Of a DNA stretch of 54,126 bases, positions 36,360 through 44,020 are shown piece by piece; the first letter of the stretch is position 1; the number at the start of each line of letters is the position of its first letter. The notes beneath the pieces are model-generated. The model was not told the DNA's origin, did not search any database, and was given only the letters and a program-made list of their open reading frames with translations. The DNA is from an uncultured Lachnospiraceae bacterium (GTDB taxonomy: Bacteria > Bacillota > Clostridia > Lachnospirales > Lachnospiraceae), in assembly GCA_946615865.1 (NCBI GenBank), contig CAMOIJ010000014.1:1-54126 (forward strand), read 5' to 3'. Position numbers and translations under genes: made by a program.

Positions 36360-36531
36360 GAGCCCTTAGAGGGGGCTCTAAGGGCTCGGTTTGGTCAATA
36401 GGTATAGGCTCTGGTTTTACTTGCTCTGATAGAGCCCTTAGAGGGGGCTCTAAGGGCTCGGTTTGGTCAATAGGTATAGGCTCTGGTTTTACTTGCTCTG
36501 ATAGAGCCCTTAGAGGGGGCTCTAAGGGCTC
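36360..36531. repeat. Three 28-bp palindromes in a 72-bp tandem array
   Basis: GAGCCCTTAGAG and CTCTAAGGGCTC pair around GGGG. The hairpin occurs three times with an exact 72-base period; the 44 bases between copies (CGGTTTGGTCAATAGGTATA and so on) are also repeated without change. It lies between the mnmA terminator and the end of the TIR-lectin gene. The period is a multiple of three, so both strands stay open, but there is no ribosome site, and I do not call a gene. Confidence 0.92.
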
Positions 36532-36580
36532 GGTTTGGTCAGATAGGAAGATGCGACACCCTCTCTTCTTTGTTTGTGTT

Positions 36581-37873
36581 TCATCGATCCCACTCACAGA
36601 TATACGTATAGAGATTCTTGTAAGCGTCTCCATCCGGCGTATATGTCTTGGTGCCGAATTTGGCATCGTTCCAATGTCCATCCTGCATATTGGCGTCGAA
36701 CTCGACGTGGTACTCCCATCCTTCCGCGTTATTGGGCTCTGCTACGCCTTCACTGTTGTATCCCCAGTCTCTGAAATCGGAAGTATCTCCGTCCAGATAT
36801 ACCCAGTCGTCATTGGTGTTGCTGTAAATGAGTCCGAAAAACGCCTGGTCGTAACCCATGGCAGTCATGTACTTGTAAAGCGTCTCATTTTCCTCTTCGT
36901 CATTGACGACCGCCATGTATCCGCCGCGGTCCCTGCAGTTGGATGCCGCAGTTTCCCAGTTGGACTTGACATCATTGTAGATGTAATAATGATGGCCCTT
37001 GTAACTGAGAGCATTTTCCGGAATCATGACAAGGGGTTCATCCTTAGCTGCCGGCTCAGGCTCGGTCGCCGGCTGGTCTGCTGCCGGTGCCTCCGGCTCC
37101 GCAGCTTGTTCAGCCGGAACTTGCTCCGCCTCTTCTGCAGCTGTTTCCTGCATTGCCGCCTCTGCTTCCGCAGCGGCCGGCTCTTCTTGCTTCACTTCTT
37201 CTGCCGCAGGCTCCTCAGCGGCCTGTTCCACCGCGCTTGCCTCCGGTTCAGCATCTTTACTTTTCTTTCCGCCTCCTGACAGCGCAAAAGCACCGACGCC
37301 GATAGCCAGCGCGGCAACCGCAAATCCGATCACGATCCCTGTCTTTACGGAAGACCCGCCTGCACTGCCGGTCTGACCCGAAGGCTGTGCCCCTCTTGAG
37401 CCGGCAGCTGCTCCGGCTGAAGGAATGCCGGCGGCTGCCGCCATACTGCCGGCAGTCTCATCAATGTCCAGCAGTGCGATGATCTGTTTGCGCAGAGTTT
37501 CAATATTATGACTCAGGGGCTGTGAGACTGCGTCCAGCCAATGTACACTGCTCAGGTAGTACTGCAGCGTGTCGTTCATATCGGATCCTGACAGGCGGAA
37601 GGGGATTATGATCTTTCCGCCGTTGACCGCCAGCGTCACCTCATTTGTAACCTGATGCGATCGGTTGGATTCGTCAGTGAATACGAGGACGAATATCTTC
37701 GTAGAGCTGATCGCGTTATTGATCGCTCCCGCCCAGTCTTCTCCCGATAAGATGTCCCGCGGTGCGTACCAGCACTTAATGCCATTCTGTTCAAGATCAG
37801 CGACAATAGCATCTGCGATGTTCTTATTCTTGGATGAGTAACTTATGAAAACGTCATGATTCCGGTCTTTCAT
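36581..37873 (-). CDS. TIR - transmembrane - C-type lectin protein
   Basis: A 430-residue protein with three parts. Residues 5-135 are a TIR domain (HDVFISYSSKNKNIADAIVA start, WYAPRDILSGEDW, then NEVTLAVNGGKIIIPFRL with E78 at the place of the NADase glutamate). Residues 179-199 form one transmembrane helix. Residues 203-280 are an Ala/Glu/Pro-rich spacer. Residues 288-430 are a C-type lectin domain with SYKGHHYYIYN, C313 and C426, the mannose-type EPN motif (379-381) and WND (401-403), and the closing YICEWDR. With no signal peptide, the TIR should be cytoplasmic and the lectin outside, though KKSK just after the helix slightly argues against this. TIR domains often cleave NAD+ in immunity; here the design resembles a glycan receptor. 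The start MKDRNHD follows GAGGG. No partner effector gene is adjacent. Confidence 0.82.
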   Translation of the reverse strand: MKDRNHDVFISYSSKNKNIADAIVADLEQNGIKCWYAPRDILSGEDWAGAINNAISSTKIFVLVFTDESNRSHQVTNEVTLAVNGGKIIIPFRLSGSDMNDTLQYYLSSVHWLDAVSQPLSHNIETLRKQIIALLDIDETAGSMAAAAGIPSAGAAAGSRGAQPSGQTGSAGGSSVKTGIVIGFAVAALAIGVGAFALSGGGKKSKDAEPEASAVEQAAEEPAAEEVKQEEPAAAEAEAAMQETAAEEAEQVPAEQAAEPEAPAADQPATEPEPAAKDEPLVMIPENALSYKGHHYYIYNDVKSNWETAASNCRDRGGYMAVVNDEEENETLYKYMTAMGYDQAFFGLIYSNTNDDWVYLDGDTSDFRDWGYNSEGVAEPNNAEGWEYHVEFDANMQDGHWNDAKFGTKTYTPDGDAYKNLYTYICEWDR

Positions 37874-37942
37874 TTTTTTTGCCCTCAAAAACCTGTTCGT
37901 GGAACATCTTAATGATATCATAATTCGCCGGATTTCAACGCC

Positions 37943-37981
37943 AAAAAAACGGGCGTGTCATACCAAACGTATGACGCGCCC
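37943..37981 (-). terminator. thrS terminator
   Basis: GGGCGCGTCATAC and GTATGACACGCCC pair around GTTTG and are followed by GTTTTTTTGG on the minus strand, 15 bases after the thrS stop codon. Confidence 0.92.
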
Positions 37982-37995
37982 ATTCATATTCTGCT

Positions 37996-39786
37996 TTATT
38001 CGACGGAATCGATCAGTTCGATCGAGTGCTCCATGTTCAGCTTCATGCACATATCAATGAACTTGTCCAGCGGGACATCGTTGATCTGCTTGTTGGAGCC
38101 GCGCATGTTGATGGAAACTGTTCCGTTCTCCGCTTCCTTGTCACCCAGGACCAGAATGTAGGGATCCTTGTAGTTCTTGAACTTCTTGATCTTCTGCTTC
38201 ATGTTGTTGTCGGAGTAATCAGCCTCAACACGGATGCGCAGGGCTTTCAGTCTCTGCACAACTTTCTTCGCATAGTCATTGTGCTCAGTGCGGATCGGGA
38301 CTACAGCGACCTGATAAGGGGACATCCAGAAGGGGAATACGCCCTTGAAGTTCTCGATGATGATACCGAGGAAACGCTCGATGGATCCGAAGATCGCGCG
38401 GTGAATGACGACCGGCACCTTCTCAGAACCATCCTGAGCGGTGTACTTGAGGTCAAAGTTTCTGGGCAGCTGGAAGTCAAGCTGGATCGTGCCGCACTGC
38501 CACTCTCTTCCAAGCGCGTCCTTGATCTGCAGGTCGATCTTAGGGCCGTAGAAAGCGCCGTCGCCTTCGTTGATCTCATATCCACCCTCGCCGTATTTCT
38601 TGTCGAGGATCTTCTTCAGAACTGCTTCCGCGTCGTTCCAGAGCTCGATATCGCCCATGAAGTCCTCGGGTCTTGTGGAGAACTCCGCTCTGTAAGTGAT
38701 GCCGAAGGTCTTGTAGATCTCGTCCGCGATGCTGAGGATATCGTCGATCTCGGCCTCGATCATGTCCTCTGTGACAAAGGTGTGATCGTCGTCCTGACGG
38801 AATTCCTGCACTCTGAGAAGTCCGTTCAGCTGGCCGGTCTTCTCCTTTCTGTGGAGCACGTCATACTCGGAATAGCGGATCGGCAGTTCCTTGTAGGAGC
38901 GGGGCTTTCTGCCGAATTCCATCATCGCGTTAGGGCAGTTCATAGGCTTGGCTGCCATGGTGTCTACAGACTCGACGGTGTATTTCTCGTCCTCGTCCTT
39001 GCCGGGGATGATGAACATGTTGTTTACATAATGTGCCCAGTGACCGCTGATGATCCAGAGCTTATTGTTGTTGATGACCGGTGCGGAGATCTCCTGGTAC
39101 TCGTGCAGATCCTGCACGTCTCTGGAGTACTGCATAAGTGCCTGATACAGTTTCCATCCGCGGGGCAGCCAGTAAGGCATACCCTGAGCGGTCTCATTGA
39201 ACATGAACAGTTCCAGCTGCGGGCCGAGTTTCTTGTGGTCGCGCTCCATAGCTTCCTTGATCATCTTCAGGTGCTCTTTGAGCTGCTTCTGATCCGGGAA
39301 AGCATACAGATATACTCTCTGCATCTGGTCTCTGTGCTCATCGCCTCTCCAGTAAGCGCCGGAAACTGATTTGACCTGGAAAGCGACGTTCATAAGAAGC
39401 TGGGAATTATCGATGTGAGGTCCGCGGCAGAGATCCACGAAATCGTCTCCTGTGTAGTAGACGGTGATCTTCTCGTCCTCGGGAAGGTCGCAGATAAGCT
39501 CGGTCTTGAACTTCTGATCCTTAAAGATCTCAAGGGCTTTCTCTTTGGAGACCTCTTCCATTGTCCAGGTCTCTCTTCTCTTAATGATCTCGCGCATCTT
39601 GTTCTCGATCGCCGGGAAATCCCCTTCCGTGAGCGCGGCGGGAAGCACAAAATCATAATAGCAGCCGTCCGCGATCTGAGGACCGATTGCATACTGCACT
39701 TCTTTGCCATAGATCTCGATAACTGCCTTAGCCAGAATATGCGCAAGGGAATGGCGGTAAACTTCCAGGAACTGTTCTTTTTCCAT
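37996..39786 (-). CDS. thrS: Threonyl-tRNA synthetase without TGS domain
   Basis: A 596-residue class II synthetase that charges tRNA-Thr. The editing domain starts almost at once (YRHSLAHILAKAV, the HxxxH motif, and DLCRGPHIDNS). The catalytic core has PMNCPNAMM (zinc Cys), QEFRQDDDHTF (zinc His; usually QDDAHIF) and VVIHRAIFGSIERF, followed by the anticodon-binding domain. The usual N-terminal TGS domain of about 60 residues is missing; upstream sequence offers no in-frame replacement and a good promoter lies right there. No T-box leader precedes it, unlike many Firmicute thrS genes. Confidence 0.96.
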   Translation of the reverse strand: MEKEQFLEVYRHSLAHILAKAVIEIYGKEVQYAIGPQIADGCYYDFVLPAALTEGDFPAIENKMREIIKRRETWTMEEVSKEKALEIFKDQKFKTELICDLPEDEKITVYYTGDDFVDLCRGPHIDNSQLLMNVAFQVKSVSGAYWRGDEHRDQMQRVYLYAFPDQKQLKEHLKMIKEAMERDHKKLGPQLELFMFNETAQGMPYWLPRGWKLYQALMQYSRDVQDLHEYQEISAPVINNNKLWIISGHWAHYVNNMFIIPGKDEDEKYTVESVDTMAAKPMNCPNAMMEFGRKPRSYKELPIRYSEYDVLHRKEKTGQLNGLLRVQEFRQDDDHTFVTEDMIEAEIDDILSIADEIYKTFGITYRAEFSTRPEDFMGDIELWNDAEAVLKKILDKKYGEGGYEINEGDGAFYGPKIDLQIKDALGREWQCGTIQLDFQLPRNFDLKYTAQDGSEKVPVVIHRAIFGSIERFLGIIIENFKGVFPFWMSPYQVAVVPIRTEHNDYAKKVVQRLKALRIRVEADYSDNNMKQKIKKFKNYKDPYILVLGDKEAENGTVSINMRGSNKQINDVPLDKFIDMCMKLNMEHSIELIDSVE

Positions 39787-39851
39787 GATCTGAATCTCTC
39801 CTATGTCTGATGAATTGATCTCGAATATATCTATACAATACTCGAACTATT

Positions 39852-39880
39852 ATTATAGCATAGTTCTCCTGTCCGCTCAA
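39852..39880 (-). promoter_or_regulatory. thrS promoter
   Basis: On the minus strand TTGAGC and TATAAT lie 17 bp apart, giving a leader of about 58 bases before thrS. That is too short for a T-box, and no T-box sequence (AGGGTGGNACCGCG) is present. Confidence 0.75.
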
Positions 39881-39934
39881 ATGAAGTAAGCAAAATATCC
39901 GCTGAAAGCCTTGAAATACGCATTACCGCAGAAT

Positions 39935-40060
39935 GCTGTCGTGAACTACCCACCGCCTACGCATAATCGCTAAGAGGCGGGAGCCTTCGTGCCCTCCGGA
40001 GCAATCGTCTCTACTGCCTCCGATATGGCAAAATATGCCCTCTTCCACCTCAGAGGAGGA
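39935..40060 (+). mobile_element. Possible IS200/IS605-type element end (remnant)
   Basis: The stretch GTGAACTACCCACCGCCTAC, then AAGAGGCGGGAGCCTTCGTG, then GAGCAATCG and TTTACTGCCTCC-like words has the look of the structured right end of IS605/TnpB elements, where a CCGCCT/AGGCGG hairpin follows GAACTACCCACC. No tnpA or tnpB reading frame is near; thrS lies where tnpB would be. Recognition is from memory of the motif only, so this is tentative. Confidence 0.3.
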
Positions 40061-40109
40061 ATTACAGCCGGATTTTTTATTGCTCAAAATTGAGCATTTG
40101 GCAATATTT

Positions 40110-40157
40110 ATATTGTAATATTGCTGTTTTATGGCTATGATATTACTATTACAATAT
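40110..40157 (+). promoter_or_regulatory. Operator pair upstream of HTH-Uma2 gene
   Basis: ATATTGTAATA and TATTACAATAT form a perfect 11-bp inverted repeat with 26 bases between the arms. Just upstream lies a second palindrome, TGCTCAAAATTGAGCA. The downstream protein begins with a helix-turn-helix, so self-regulation through this site is likely. Confidence 0.55.
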
Positions 40158-40177
40158 TAGAACAGGAGGCATAGGCA

Positions 40178-41053
40178 ATGACGATTGAAGAATTAAAGAC
40201 CAAAAAGACCACTCTCGGCCTCACAAATGAAATGATCGCAGCCTCAGCAGGCATTCCGTTAAGTACAGTCCAGAAGATCATGAGCGGCGCTACCAAAGCG
40301 CCGAGAAAATCCACACTGGTAGCAATCGAAACAGTTCTCTCCGCCGAGGAGCGTCGGAGAAATAATATGGCTGGAATGGGCCCAGGCAGAAGTCAAAGCT
40401 ATACCAACGAGGATCTGCCTGAAACATACGGTACAGTAAAGGAATCCACTGTTGGTTACAATCTTGCACCTGAAAAGAAGAAAAAAGACGGGGAATACAC
40501 CTTGGACGACTATTATGCTCTCCCCGACGAGCGCAGAGTCGAACTGATCGACGGCGTGTTCTACGATATGTCTGCGCCGGCTGTCATTCATCAGAAGATT
40601 CTGGGGGAGCTGTTCATCCTTTTCCGGGAGTGTATGGATGCCCACGAAGGGGAATGTGAAGTCTATCTGTCCCCCTGTGACGTCAGGCTTGACTGCGACA
40701 ACAAGACTATGGTGCAGCCGGATCTTCTCGTGATCTGCGGTCCCTATGATCTGGGTGCGAAACGCTTTGAAGGCGCGCCGGATCTCGCGCTGGAAATTCT
40801 CTCCCCTTCCACCCGCTCCAAGGATATGCTTCTCAAACTATACAAGTATCAGAATGCCGGCGTGAAGGAGTACTGGATCGTAGATCCGGACCGCGAAACG
40901 GTCATGGTCTATGATTTTCGCGACGACAATTTCTACCCGGAGAAATATGATTTTGACTCCGTAATTCCGATCCACATATCAGATGGACAGTGTTCCATTG
41001 ATTTTTCCAGGGTCAACCGGGCGCTCAGGAAGGTTCGCTCTGCCGGAATATAA
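40178..41053 (+). CDS. HTH - Uma2 (DUF820) nuclease-fold fusion
   Basis: A 291-residue protein. Residues 1-60 are an XRE-type helix-turn-helix (NEMIAASAGIPLSTVQKIMSG). After a polar linker, residues 105-285 are a Uma2/DUF820 domain of the PD-(D/E)XK nuclease fold: YALPDERRVELIDGVFYDM, VQPDLLVICG (Asp) and DLALEILSPSTRSKDMLLKL (Glu and Lys), then EYWIVDP. Uma2 proteins are common in cyanobacteria and some anaerobes; no role is proven. AGGAGG precedes ATG. The fusion to a DNA-binding domain and the perfect inverted repeat upstream suggest a self-regulated element, perhaps defence- or toxin-like. Confidence 0.82.
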   Translation: MTIEELKTKKTTLGLTNEMIAASAGIPLSTVQKIMSGATKAPRKSTLVAIETVLSAEERRRNNMAGMGPGRSQSYTNEDLPETYGTVKESTVGYNLAPEKKKKDGEYTLDDYYALPDERRVELIDGVFYDMSAPAVIHQKILGELFILFRECMDAHEGECEVYLSPCDVRLDCDNKTMVQPDLLVICGPYDLGAKRFEGAPDLALEILSPSTRSKDMLLKLYKYQNAGVKEYWIVDPDRETVMVYDFRDDNFYPEKYDFDSVIPIHISDGQCSIDFSRVNRALRKVRSAGI

Positions 41054-41060
41054 TAAAGAT

Positions 41061-41100
41061 AAGATCGTCCCCACGGCTTCGCCGATGGGGACGATCTTTT
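41061..41100 (+). terminator. Terminator after HTH-Uma2 gene
   Basis: AAGATCGTCCCCA and TGGGGACGATCTT pair around CGGCTTCGCCGA (itself able to pair); TTTTACTTG follows. Confidence 0.92.
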
Positions 41101-41158
41101 ACTTGTCATTTAAAAAGGCGGATGGATAGACGATCAGTCTCCCGAACCAAACCTTAAA

Positions 41159-42820
41159 TTATTTCTGATGCTCCAGAGCCAGAGTCTTGGTAGTAGCATC
41201 GCAGACTTCTGCAGGTCCATAGTACTGAATAGCACCAGGATAAAGGAAGCATGTCTCAACTGCCCATTTAGCTCTGTTGGCTTCGAAGAATTTGAAAGGT
41301 GCGCCGTCAAGCTCAACGAGTGCCTTTCTGATAACGGGCTTGTCCTCGCCGTTTCTGCGCTCAATGTTCATCATCTTGGTGATCGGCATGCCACCTGCTA
41401 CCCACTCTTCTGCCGGTGCAGAGAGGTTGGAAACCTTGGACAGATAGCCTGTAAAGCCATACTGGATCAGCATGAATGCATTGTAGCCAAGGGAGTAGCA
41501 ATAGTCACTGTCGAAGTTTGAAGGGAATGCGCATCTTCCTTCATAGCCGAAGAAGTGTGTCAGGGTTGAGAATTTGCCCTTGTAAGTTCCGGCTGCCTTG
41601 CGCTCTGCCAGTTTGTTCTTAACCAGCTCCGCGAACAGTTTCTCGGACTCGATCAGGGAAACCTGTACGTTGCCGTGAGGATCTCTCTCGAGGAAGAGCT
41701 GCTGCTGAATGCCCACAGGAAGGATTGCGAATACAGCCATGGACTCCTTAGTGAGGCCTTTCTCGATGAAGGCATACTTGTCTGCCCATGTGGGAAGCGC
41801 ATTAAACTCTGCTGTCTTCTCGCCGGCAAGAAGTTCATTGATCTCGGCGATCAGCTTGGAGAACTCAGGGACAAACTCAACGATTCCTTCCGGAATGATC
41901 GCGACGCCGAAGTTATCGCCTCTATTTCCACGAGCTTCAACTGAATCTGCGATCTGGTCAGCGATCTCGGAGAGAGACTGCTTCTTTGCTGCGACTTCCT
42001 CGCCGATCAGGCAGATGTTGGGCTGTGTCTGCAGTGCGCACTCCAGTGCGACGTGGGAGGCGCTGCGGCCCATGACCTTGATGAAATGCCAGTACTTCTT
42101 GGCGGAATTGGCGTCGCGCTCGATATTACCGATCACTTCGCTGTAGGTCTTGGTAGCTGTATCGAAACCGAAGGAAGTCTCAATATCCTCGTTCTTGAGG
42201 TCGCCGTCGATGGTCTTGGGGCATCCGATGACCTGTACACCGGTATTGTGAGCTGCCATATACTCAGCAAGGACTGCTGCGTTTGTGTTGGAATCGTCGC
42301 CGCCGATGATCACAATCGCGGTAAGGCCGTGCTTCTTGGCAACTTCTACTACGACCTCAAACTGAGCCGTTGTCTCGAGTTTGGTTCTGCCGGAGCCGAT
42401 GATATCGAATCCGCCGGTGTTTCTGTACTGATCGATAAAATCGTCAGTCATCTCGATATAGTCGTCATCGATCAGTCCGCTGGGGCCGCCCTTGAAGCCG
42501 AGAAGAACGTTGTCTTTGTCGGTCGCTTTCAGTGCGTCATAAAGACCGCAGATAACGTTGTGTCCGCCGGGAGCCTGTCCGCCGGAAAGGATCACGCCGA
42601 CAACCTGCTTCTTAGGTGCTGAGGTGTTAGCCCCCTTCTGGAAGGTGATCTCATTCTTGCCGTACGTATTAGGGAACAGGGCTTTGATCTTCTCCTGGTC
42701 CGCAACGCTCTCTGTAGGTGCGCCGTCTTTAACGCAGATCTCGGAAATGCCGTTTCTGAGCATTCCGGGAAGCTTAGGGTTGTAGCTGTATCTAGCTTTC
42801 TGAAGGTTTGAAATAGCCAT
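41159..42820 (-). CDS. pfp: PPi-dependent 6-phosphofructokinase, long form
   Basis: A 553-residue enzyme interconverting fructose-6-P and fructose-1,6-bisphosphate with pyrophosphate, a reversible glycolytic step in anaerobes. Motifs are [27 protein letters not shown] (the D in place of Gly marks PPi use), [10 protein letters not shown] (catalytic TIDGD with the PPi-specific Lys) and [12 protein letters not shown]. The length fits the long, plant-beta-like clade. The start [11 protein letters not shown] has GGAG nine bases upstream; an earlier Met overlaps that site. Confidence 0.94.
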   Translation of the reverse strand: MAISNLQKARYSYNPKLPGMLRNGISEICVKDGAPTESVADQEKIKALFPNTYGKNEITFQKGANTSAPKKQVVGVILSGGQAPGGHNVICGLYDALKATDKDNVLLGFKGGPSGLIDDDYIEMTDDFIDQYRNTGGFDIIGSGRTKLETTAQFEVVVEVAKKHGLTAIVIIGGDDSNTNAAVLAEYMAAHNTGVQVIGCPKTIDGDLKNEDIETSFGFDTATKTYSEVIGNIERDANSAKKYWHFIKVMGRSASHVALECALQTQPNICLIGEEVAAKKQSLSEIADQIADSVEARGNRGDNFGVAIIPEGIVEFVPEFSKLIAEINELLAGEKTAEFNALPTWADKYAFIEKGLTKESMAVFAILPVGIQQQLFLERDPHGNVQVSLIESEKLFAELVKNKLAERKAAGTYKGKFSTLTHFFGYEGRCAFPSNFDSDYCYSLGYNAFMLIQYGFTGYLSKVSNLSAPAEEWVAGGMPITKMMNIERRNGEDKPVIRKALVELDGAPFKFFEANRAKWAVETCFLYPGAIQYYGPAEVCDATTKTLALEHQK

Positions 42821-42874
42821 GGCACTCATCTCCTTTTTAAATTTTAAAAAGTGCAGTCTTGTCATTACCCTTCT

Positions 42875-42902
42875 ATAATAAGATATCTTGGGCAGAATTC
42901 AA
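42875..42902 (-). promoter_or_regulatory. pfp promoter
   Basis: On the minus strand TTGAAT and TATTAT are separated by 16 bp, giving a leader of about 48 bases. Confidence 0.6.
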
Positions 42903-42936
42903 ATCCTTTTTGGGAAGAAATGGAAGCAGAATGCGT

Positions 42937-43242
42937 TCAGAAACTGGGATGATCCCGCAGTAGTGCCATAGTCTGCTCAAGGAGTTCCGGACTGATGCCG
43001 TTTACCAGAACAGCTTTCTTTATGCCGGGCACGCGCGCGGTCAGTTCTCTGTTGATCAGATCTTCGCTGGTCTGGTCGGCCGCGGCGCATCCCGCGCATC
43101 GCCCGGTCAGGTTGAAGAACACGACGCCTCCTTCCACGCCCGCCACTTTCAGGTCTCCGCCGTGTGCGGCGAGGTAGGGGCGCACGTGCTCCTCCAATAC
43201 GGCTTCCACTTCAGAAGTGATATTCCTGTCGTCAGTTTCCAT
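42937..43242 (-). CDS. NifU C-terminal-domain (Nfu-type) protein
   Basis: A 101-residue protein consisting only of the Nfu domain: EEHVRPYLAAHGGDLKVAGV and the cluster-binding CxxC in GRCAGCAAAD. Such proteins carry [4Fe-4S] clusters to target enzymes. It complements the suf operon 8 kb away but is a separate unit, located between the DUF975 gene and pfp. Confidence 0.9.
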   Translation of the reverse strand: METDDRNITSEVEAVLEEHVRPYLAAHGGDLKVAGVEGGVVFFNLTGRCAGCAAADQTSEDLINRELTARVPGIKKAVLVNGISPELLEQTMALLRDHPSF

Positions 43243-43304
43243 AGTAAACTCCTTTTTTCACAATATATTTTTTGACTCTTTTTTAATCTTTCCGGAACCA
43301 TAAA

Positions 43305-44009
43305 TCAGTTCCTTTGTTCCCTGTTCAGTTCAAGATACAGCGCCGCCATAGTGTTTTCATAATAAGGGAGCGTCCACAGAACATTGACAATTCCAAAGGT
43401 GACGATTCCCAATATAGTCCATCCCAAAAAGGTCATGTCCAACAGGAATGTACGCCATTTGTTCCCCTCCATCATCTTGCGTGAAAGTGTGATCACCTCG
43501 ATCTCAGACAGGTCTGGATACTCTTTCACTATATAGGGGACCATCCTGTAGGAATAACTCTTTACCAGTCCCGGAAAAATCAACAGGCAGAACCAAAGGC
43601 CTTTAAAAACATCTCTGAGAAGAAGAGCAGCGAAAACGTGCGCGTAATCGGAAAAGCCTTCCCTGATCAGTACAAGCTCTGCCGATCCCTTTTCTGCGTT
43701 GTTCCTGAAGAACAGGCAGCCTCCCGCCTCTAAAGCGTTGGCGAAAATGATCTTTATCAGTACCGCGGACACAATGATGGACATATATCCCACAACAACG
43801 ATGCCTGCTATGATCAGGAGTTCATTCGGCGCCATTTCATGAAGCGGTTCAAAACCGACGTTCTGCAATATGCTCTCTCTTCTGATCTGGGTCAGCGCCG
43901 ATGTCACGGTGGCCAAAAGGAACATAAGCGCCGCAACAACAACACTTCTCCAGTAATTCTTTTTTAAGGCGGACTTGCCCTTCTTCTTAATGTCTCTTAC
44001 AGACCACAT
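43305..44009 (-). CDS. DUF975 membrane protein
   Basis: A 234-residue protein with about five or six transmembrane segments and the DUF975 pattern: KKKGKSALKKNYWRSVVVAAL start, GFSDYAHVFAALLLRDVFKGLW middle and YSYRMVPYIVKEYPDLSEIE (in part: KSYSYRMVPYIVKEYPD), which is the most conserved region. No function is established. It lies 11 bases downstream of the PP2C phosphatase gene and may be co-transcribed. Confidence 0.88.
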   Translation of the reverse strand: MWSVRDIKKKGKSALKKNYWRSVVVAALMFLLATVTSALTQIRRESILQNVGFEPLHEMAPNELLIIAGIVVVGYMSIIVSAVLIKIIFANALEAGGCLFFRNNAEKGSAELVLIREGFSDYAHVFAALLLRDVFKGLWFCLLIFPGLVKSYSYRMVPYIVKEYPDLSEIEVITLSRKMMEGNKWRTFLLDMTFLGWTILGIVTFGIVNVLWTLPYYENTMAALYLELNREQRN

Positions 44010-44020
44010 GCTATACCTTC

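Noticed and set aside
36344-37279. Long plus-strand frame starting in the 72-bp array
   Set aside because: It is antisense to the TIR-lectin gene; its repeats come from the DNA array and its composition is not protein-like.
38026-39369. A 447-codon plus-strand frame opposite thrS
   Set aside because: Antisense shadow of a certain gene; no ribosome site and no recognisable protein.
39787-40177. T-box leader for thrS
   Set aside because: The AGGGTGGNACCGCG core is absent and the predicted leader is only about 58 bases long.
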